Shown here piece by piece: positions 60,563 through 64,000 of a stretch of DNA of 64,000 bases; the stretch's first letter is position 1, and the number at the start of each line of letters is the position of its first letter. The DNA is from Candidatus Thalassarchaeum betae. GTDB lineage: Archaea; Thermoplasmatota; Poseidoniia; Poseidoniales; Thalassarchaeaceae. The translations under genes and the position numbers were made by a program. The notes below the pieces were generated by a model that was not told where the DNA came from, ran no database searches, and saw only the letters and a list, made by a program, of their open reading frames with translations. Location of the stretch: NCBI GenBank assembly GCA_003193925.1, contig PSPG01000004.1, positions 110,863 through 174,862 of the forward strand. The letters run 5' to 3'.

Positions 60563-60763
60563 ATGGGAAAGAAGGCTGACAGGGATGCGAAGCTGCTGGT
60601 TGCGGCTGTTACTGCGGTACTGCTTGAGAGTTCCAAGGGTGAGGCCCTCAGGCCTTCAGCACCCCGGGATGGAGGTGATGCCTGGTCGCGAGACCATCGG
60701 CGTGTGTTGATAGGCAGGCGCAATCTCTTCCGCGCGCGCACGCGTAGGAGCACGCCGAGGTGA
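60563..60763 (+). CDS. Small carboxylase subunit (OadG/epsilon-like)
   Basis: ATG 60563 starts nine bases after pccB and gives 66 residues; the longer open frame to 60479 lies inside pccB. An N-terminal helix (DAKLLVAAVTAVLLES) and a C-terminal WSRDHRRVLIGRRNLFRARTRR basic stretch resemble the small non-catalytic subunits that assemble acyl-CoA carboxylases. Evidence is its position between the carboxyltransferase and carrier genes plus the composition. Homology is not certain. Confidence 0.6.
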   Translation: MGKKADRDAKLLVAAVTAVLLESSKGEALRPSAPRDGGDAWSRDHRRVLIGRRNLFRARTRRSTPR

Positions 60764-60767
60764 GCCA

Positions 60768-61166
60768 GTGGGTGAAAAGCGCAGAGTCACTGTCGATGGC
60801 GAGGAGTTCGAGGTCGACCTCGAGAGGGACGGAGACGTCTGGAACGTCGAGATCGAGGGGCGGAGATTCTCCATACAGGTCGAAGGGGGCCCGTCTTTCG
60901 GGGCTTCCAGACGCTCCGCTGGCGGCGGGCGCGGAAAGAAGCGCTCCGGGACCATATCCTCAACGATACCCGGCAAGGTCATCTCGCTCCACGTCACGGT
61001 GGGAGACGAGGTCAAAGAGGGCGATGTCATGATAATCCTCGAGGCCATGAAGATGCAGAACGAGATCCAAGCGCCGCTTTCGGGAACGGTGACGGAGGTC
61101 AACTGCGAATCGGGAGAGAGCGTCGAAGCCAATGTCCCGCTGGTGGTTATTGAGCCACCCGAGTAG
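60768..61166 (+). CDS. Biotin carboxyl carrier protein
   Basis: A 132-residue protein starting GTG 60768. The C-terminal biotinyl domain has GKVISLHVTVGDEVKEGDVMIILEAMKMQNEIQAPLSG; the Lys in EAMKM is the biotin site. The N-terminal half is beta-rich and probably docks to the carboxyltransferase. The ligase that would modify it is the fusion protein at 44721. Third gene of the carboxylase operon; four bases after the small subunit. Confidence 0.93.
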   Translation: MGEKRRVTVDGEEFEVDLERDGDVWNVEIEGRRFSIQVEGGPSFGASRRSAGGGRGKKRSGTISSTIPGKVISLHVTVGDEVKEGDVMIILEAMKMQNEIQAPLSGTVTEVNCESGESVEANVPLVVIEPPE

Positions 61167-61216
61167 AACCAAGGCTGATTCAGAGAGTTCAATAGTATTG
61201 ATTCGGAGGAATCTGC

Positions 61217-61447
61217 ATGCCGACGTGTGGCTATCCGGAATGCAAAGAGGACGGTGTGCAGATCAGCCGCCTATCACCCGAAGGATTCCTAGTCGCCACA
61301 GGCAGCAAGGCCTACTCGTTCAGAGAGGCCTACCACAGGTTCCACTACTGCGAGGGGCATCACGACGAACTGATGACCTCGGTGTGGAACAGGGTCAGAA
61401 AGTCCGAGGACAAGGACGACGATCACGTCGCTCCCACCGCCATCTGA
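61217..61447 (+). CDS. Small zinc-finger-like protein
   Basis: A 76-residue protein with MPTCGYPECKEDG (C-x4-C) and, after 40 residues, HRFHYCEGHHDEL (C-x2-H). The middle contains SRLSPEGFLVATGSKAYSFREAYHR. The pattern parallels the 53-residue protein at 21791. Fold and role are unknown; a structural zinc is likely. It lies between the carboxylase operon and threonine synthase, read rightward. Confidence 0.6.
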   Translation: MPTCGYPECKEDGVQISRLSPEGFLVATGSKAYSFREAYHRFHYCEGHHDELMTSVWNRVRKSEDKDDDHVAPTAI

Positions 61448-61486
61448 CTGCGGTATGTTCATCAAATCAAGCTGCGCAGTCAGTGC

Positions 61487-62713
61487 ATGGCTTCGTACGT
61501 CAGCCATCTCGAATGCGCGTACACCGGGCAGCGCTACGAGGCCGATGGATTGCACACCGTGTCCGATGCTGGCAAGCCCCTCCTGGTGAGGTACGACCTC
61601 GGCAGGCTGGGAGACGAAGTGCAGAGAGAGGACATCGAGTCCTCGGACGAGCCGGGATTCTGGAGGTACTCGCCCCTACTGCCCGTAGACGACCCCGCAG
61701 ACCGAATCTCATTGGGAGAGGTCATCACGCCCCTCGTCAGCCTCGAGCGCTCGGCCCACACGCTGGGAGCCCGACCGGGCAAGGTGCTGGTGAAGGACGA
61801 GTCGCGGCTACCGACTGGCTCGTTCAAGGCGCGGGGGCTGGCTCTGGCCGTTTCCATGGCCAAGCAGCTCGGCATCAGCCATCTAGCCGTTCCGACCAAT
61901 GGGAATGCAGGCTCCGCTCTCGCCGCCTACGCCAGCAGGGCGGGCATCAGGACCACCATCCTGTGCCCGTACAACACACCTGAGATCAACTCGCAGGAGA
62001 CCAAGGCCCAAGGCGGTGACACCCACCTCGTTAACGGCCTCATCGGGGAGTGCGGTCGAATCATCTCCGAGGGCTCGGACGAGGTTGGGTGGTTCTCCGT
62101 CTCAACCCTCAAGGAGCCTTACAGGATAGAGGGCAAGAAGACGATGGGAATCGAACTCGCCGAGCAGATGGGCTGGCAACTACCTGATGTCATATTCTAC
62201 CCGACTGGCGGTGGAACCGGCATCATCGGGATGTGGAAGGCCTTCGCGGAACTGACTGAGTTGGGCTGGATAGACTGCAAACTTCCCCGAATGGTCGCAG
62301 TGCAGTCTACCGGCTGCGCACCGATTGTCAGGGCCTGGGAGGAGGGCGAGGAGTTCGCCGAGTTCTGGGAGGACGCCGAGACCGACGCATCGGGAATCAG
62401 AGTCCCTGCCGCCCTAGGCGACTTCCTCATACTGAGGGCCGTCCGAGAGTCCGGTGGATTCGCGATCGCTGTCAGCGACGAGGAGATACATCGCATGGTG
62501 GAGGCAATTGGGCATGAGGACGGGTTGCTGATGTGCCCCGAGGGCGCTGCCACGGCTGCTGCCTGCAAGGTCGCTCTCGAGAAGGGCATGATCGGCGAGG
62601 ACGACACGGTCGTCCTGTTCAACACCGCGACCGGGCTGAAGTACCCAATGCCAGCAGTCACTTCCCTCATCGACAAGGACGCCGATATCGACTACGGCCT
62701 CTTCGGCTACTAG
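61487..62713 (+). CDS. thrC: Threonine synthase
   Basis: A 408-residue PLP enzyme. A short N-terminal domain with Cys (LECAYTGQRYEADGLHTVSDAGKPLLVRYDLG) is followed by the fold-II core: RLPTGSFKARGLALAVSMAK (Lys of PLP), VPTNGNAGSALAAYASRAG, IFYPTGGGTGIIGMWKAF and CPEGAATAAACKVALEKG. It converts phosphohomoserine to threonine. The stop shares CTAG with the stop of eif6 on the other strand. Confidence 0.93.
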   Translation: MASYVSHLECAYTGQRYEADGLHTVSDAGKPLLVRYDLGRLGDEVQREDIESSDEPGFWRYSPLLPVDDPADRISLGEVITPLVSLERSAHTLGARPGKVLVKDESRLPTGSFKARGLALAVSMAKQLGISHLAVPTNGNAGSALAAYASRAGIRTTILCPYNTPEINSQETKAQGGDTHLVNGLIGECGRIISEGSDEVGWFSVSTLKEPYRIEGKKTMGIELAEQMGWQLPDVIFYPTGGGTGIIGMWKAFAELTELGWIDCKLPRMVAVQSTGCAPIVRAWEEGEEFAEFWEDAETDASGIRVPAALGDFLILRAVRESGGFAIAVSDEEIHRMVEAIGHEDGLLMCPEGAATAAACKVALEKGMIGEDDTVVLFNTATGLKYPMPAVTSLIDKDADIDYGLFGY

Positions 62714-63372
62714 ATCAGGCCGAGGGCGTCCTCGATTCGGTTCAGCTCCGGGCCTGTGGAGCCCGAGCCTACGAGCGCATGCGTGTCGCTGGCTGCGCAG
62801 CCTGCGCCGACGTGAGGCGAGCCGAAGGTCACGGTCCCGACCATCACCGGGACCTTCATCGCAGCCTCGATGGCCTCGGCCTCTGCCTTCGAGATGTCAG
62901 GGTGTGCGAGGACTCCTTTGCCGTTGGCGACCAGCATGCTGCCCACGGTGTCATGGCCTGCTACTTTGCAGCGAATCGCATCGACGCCCAGGACCTCGCC
63001 GATCATATCCACGCCCGCCTGAGGCACGACTGGGCTGACCACCGCCCCGTGCCGGTTGCACTCGATTAGGTTGCCAGCGGCGTTGACGCCGCTCTCCATC
63101 ACGACGACGTCGCAGAAGCTGGTCAGTTCGTCCAGGTCCTCCTCGGTGGCGATGTCCGCGACGGCGATGCCCCTGCTGTTTCCCCTCAGGAGGCTGCCGA
63201 GCAGAGACGAGCCGCCCACGAAGAACGGATGCATCTCCATGTCAAAGGCTGACTCCAGCTCCTCTACAGCCGCCTCATCGAGCGAACGTGGGTGGAACAG
63301 GATGTCGTCGATCACGGACAGGTAGACTCCGACATGGGTGTGGCCGAGTATGTCTCCAGTAGTAATCGACAT
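62710..63372 (-). CDS. eif6: Translation initiation factor 6 (aIF6)
   Basis: ATG 63372, with GGTGG just upstream, gives 220 residues, the usual aIF6 length; the longer frame to 63570 runs into 5S rRNA. The five-fold pentein repeat is seen in NSRGIAVADIATEEDLDELTSF, GNLIECNRHGAVVSPVVPQAG, NGKGVLAHPDISKAEAEAI and TVTFGSPHVGAGCAASDTHALVG. aIF6 keeps ribosomal subunits apart by binding the 50S. It lies just downstream of 5S rRNA in the same direction. Confidence 0.95.
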   Translation of the reverse strand: MSITTGDILGHTHVGVYLSVIDDILFHPRSLDEAAVEELESAFDMEMHPFFVGGSSLLGSLLRGNSRGIAVADIATEEDLDELTSFCDVVVMESGVNAAGNLIECNRHGAVVSPVVPQAGVDMIGEVLGVDAIRCKVAGHDTVGSMLVANGKGVLAHPDISKAEAEAIEAAMKVPVMVGTVTFGSPHVGAGCAASDTHALVGSGSTGPELNRIEDALGLI

Positions 63373-63443
63373 GGTTCCACCTGGATATCTTGGACTATGG
63401 CTCTGCCTGTAATCTCGTTTTTGGTGCGGGGGGTGAAGGAGAG

Positions 63444-63563
63444 TGGCACAGCGACGAACGTTCCCGTGGGCTCTCGCGCCACAGTACAGGAGTCGACGCA
63501 GGAGGGCTTGACTTCCGGGTTCGGTATGGGACCGGGTAGAACCCCTCCGCTGTGGCCGTGCAC
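63444..63563 (-). rRNA. 5S ribosomal RNA
   Basis: The minus strand shows the archaeal 5S core GGCCACAGCGGAGGGGTTC, CCGGTCCCATACCGAACCC, GGAAGTCAAGCC and the CTGTGGCGCGAGAG arm. Terminal helix strands GCACGGC and GCTGTGC pair. The ends are set by that helix to within a few bases. About 80 bases separate it from the 23S 3' end. Confidence 0.92.
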
Positions 63564-63639
63564 AACTCATCCTTCGAATGTGAATTGATATGCGCTATTG
63601 GACAGAGGCCCACAAGGGCCTTGGTGTTGTAGATCTAAT

Positions 63640-64000
<361 letters not shown>

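Overview
The window is archaeal. It holds an archaeal RNA polymerase operon (rpoH, a single undivided rpoB, split rpoA1/rpoA2, L30e), a 20S proteasome beta subunit, the KH/beta-CASP terminator nuclease aCPSF1/FttA, aIF6, ribosomal protein S3Ae, an archaeal TrpRS, a probable RNase P Pop5, a ZPR1 protein and a tRNA-intron endonuclease. These sit beside bacterial-looking genes (pntAB, thyA-folA, a PlsC-type acyltransferase, MeaB/methylmalonyl-CoA mutase and propionyl-CoA carboxylase parts). Undivided rpoB, high GC, aerobic-type Rieske/cytochrome b genes and a 23S-5S unit with no 16S in view fit a planktonic Thermoplasmatota such as Marine Group II (Ca. Poseidoniales). That placement is inference from gene content; no search was run.

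Layout. 1-9.4 kb: the 3' end of endA, an exported M6-type protease, a TatC with an extra C-terminal domain, a CxCH membrane protein, a three-gene proton-pumping transhydrogenase, malate dehydrogenase, a Nudix hydrolase and tRNA-Pro. 9.5-20 kb: a zinc ribbon protein, FttA, proteasome beta, SepF, ZPR1, TrpRS, a saccharopine-dehydrogenase-like protein, an acyltransferase, thyA-folA. 20-22 kb: an island of lower GC with small accessory genes. 22-26.4 kb: MazG-like, MTA phosphorylase-like, S3Ae with a SAP tail, COG1325 RNA-binding protein, 7Fe ferredoxin, PdxS. 26.4-34.1 kb: a self-contained locus with four COG1340-like coiled-coil proteins, two membrane proteins and a DtxR-family regulator, arranged as two divergent operons around a 19-bp palindrome. 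34.1-44.5 kb: RNA polymerase operon and tRNA-Lys. 44.7-47.7 kb: a methyltransferase/biotin-ligase fusion, Pop5, a divergent FtsZ and a TPR protein. 47.8-54.4 kb: a respiratory operon with Rieske protein, cytochrome b6-like subunit and a cytochrome b C-terminal domain fused to a heterodisulfide-reductase-like (HdrD/GlpC) module. 54.4-63.4 kb: Ogt, AsnB, a polyprenol-kinase-like protein, the propionyl-CoA/methylmalonyl-CoA genes, threonine synthase and aIF6. 63.4-64 kb: 5S and the 3' part of 23S rRNA.

How the genes fit together. Transhydrogenase, MDH, the Rieske/b complex and ferredoxins describe an aerobic heterotroph handling NADPH, quinol and low-potential electrons. MeaB, the B12-binding mutase subunit, the carboxyltransferase, a 66-residue small subunit and the biotin carrier form a propionyl-CoA to succinyl-CoA route; the biotin ligase for the carrier is encoded in the same window. 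SepF and a divergent FtsZ point to FtsZ-based division.

The strongest leads are the cytochrome b-HdrD fusion, the methyltransferase-biotin ligase fusion, one N-terminal domain shared by RpoH and RpoA'', the coiled-coil/DtxR locus with its palindrome, and nearly zero spacing at convergent gene ends. No CRISPR array, insertion sequence or transposase was seen, and no stretch over 300 bases lacks a gene.
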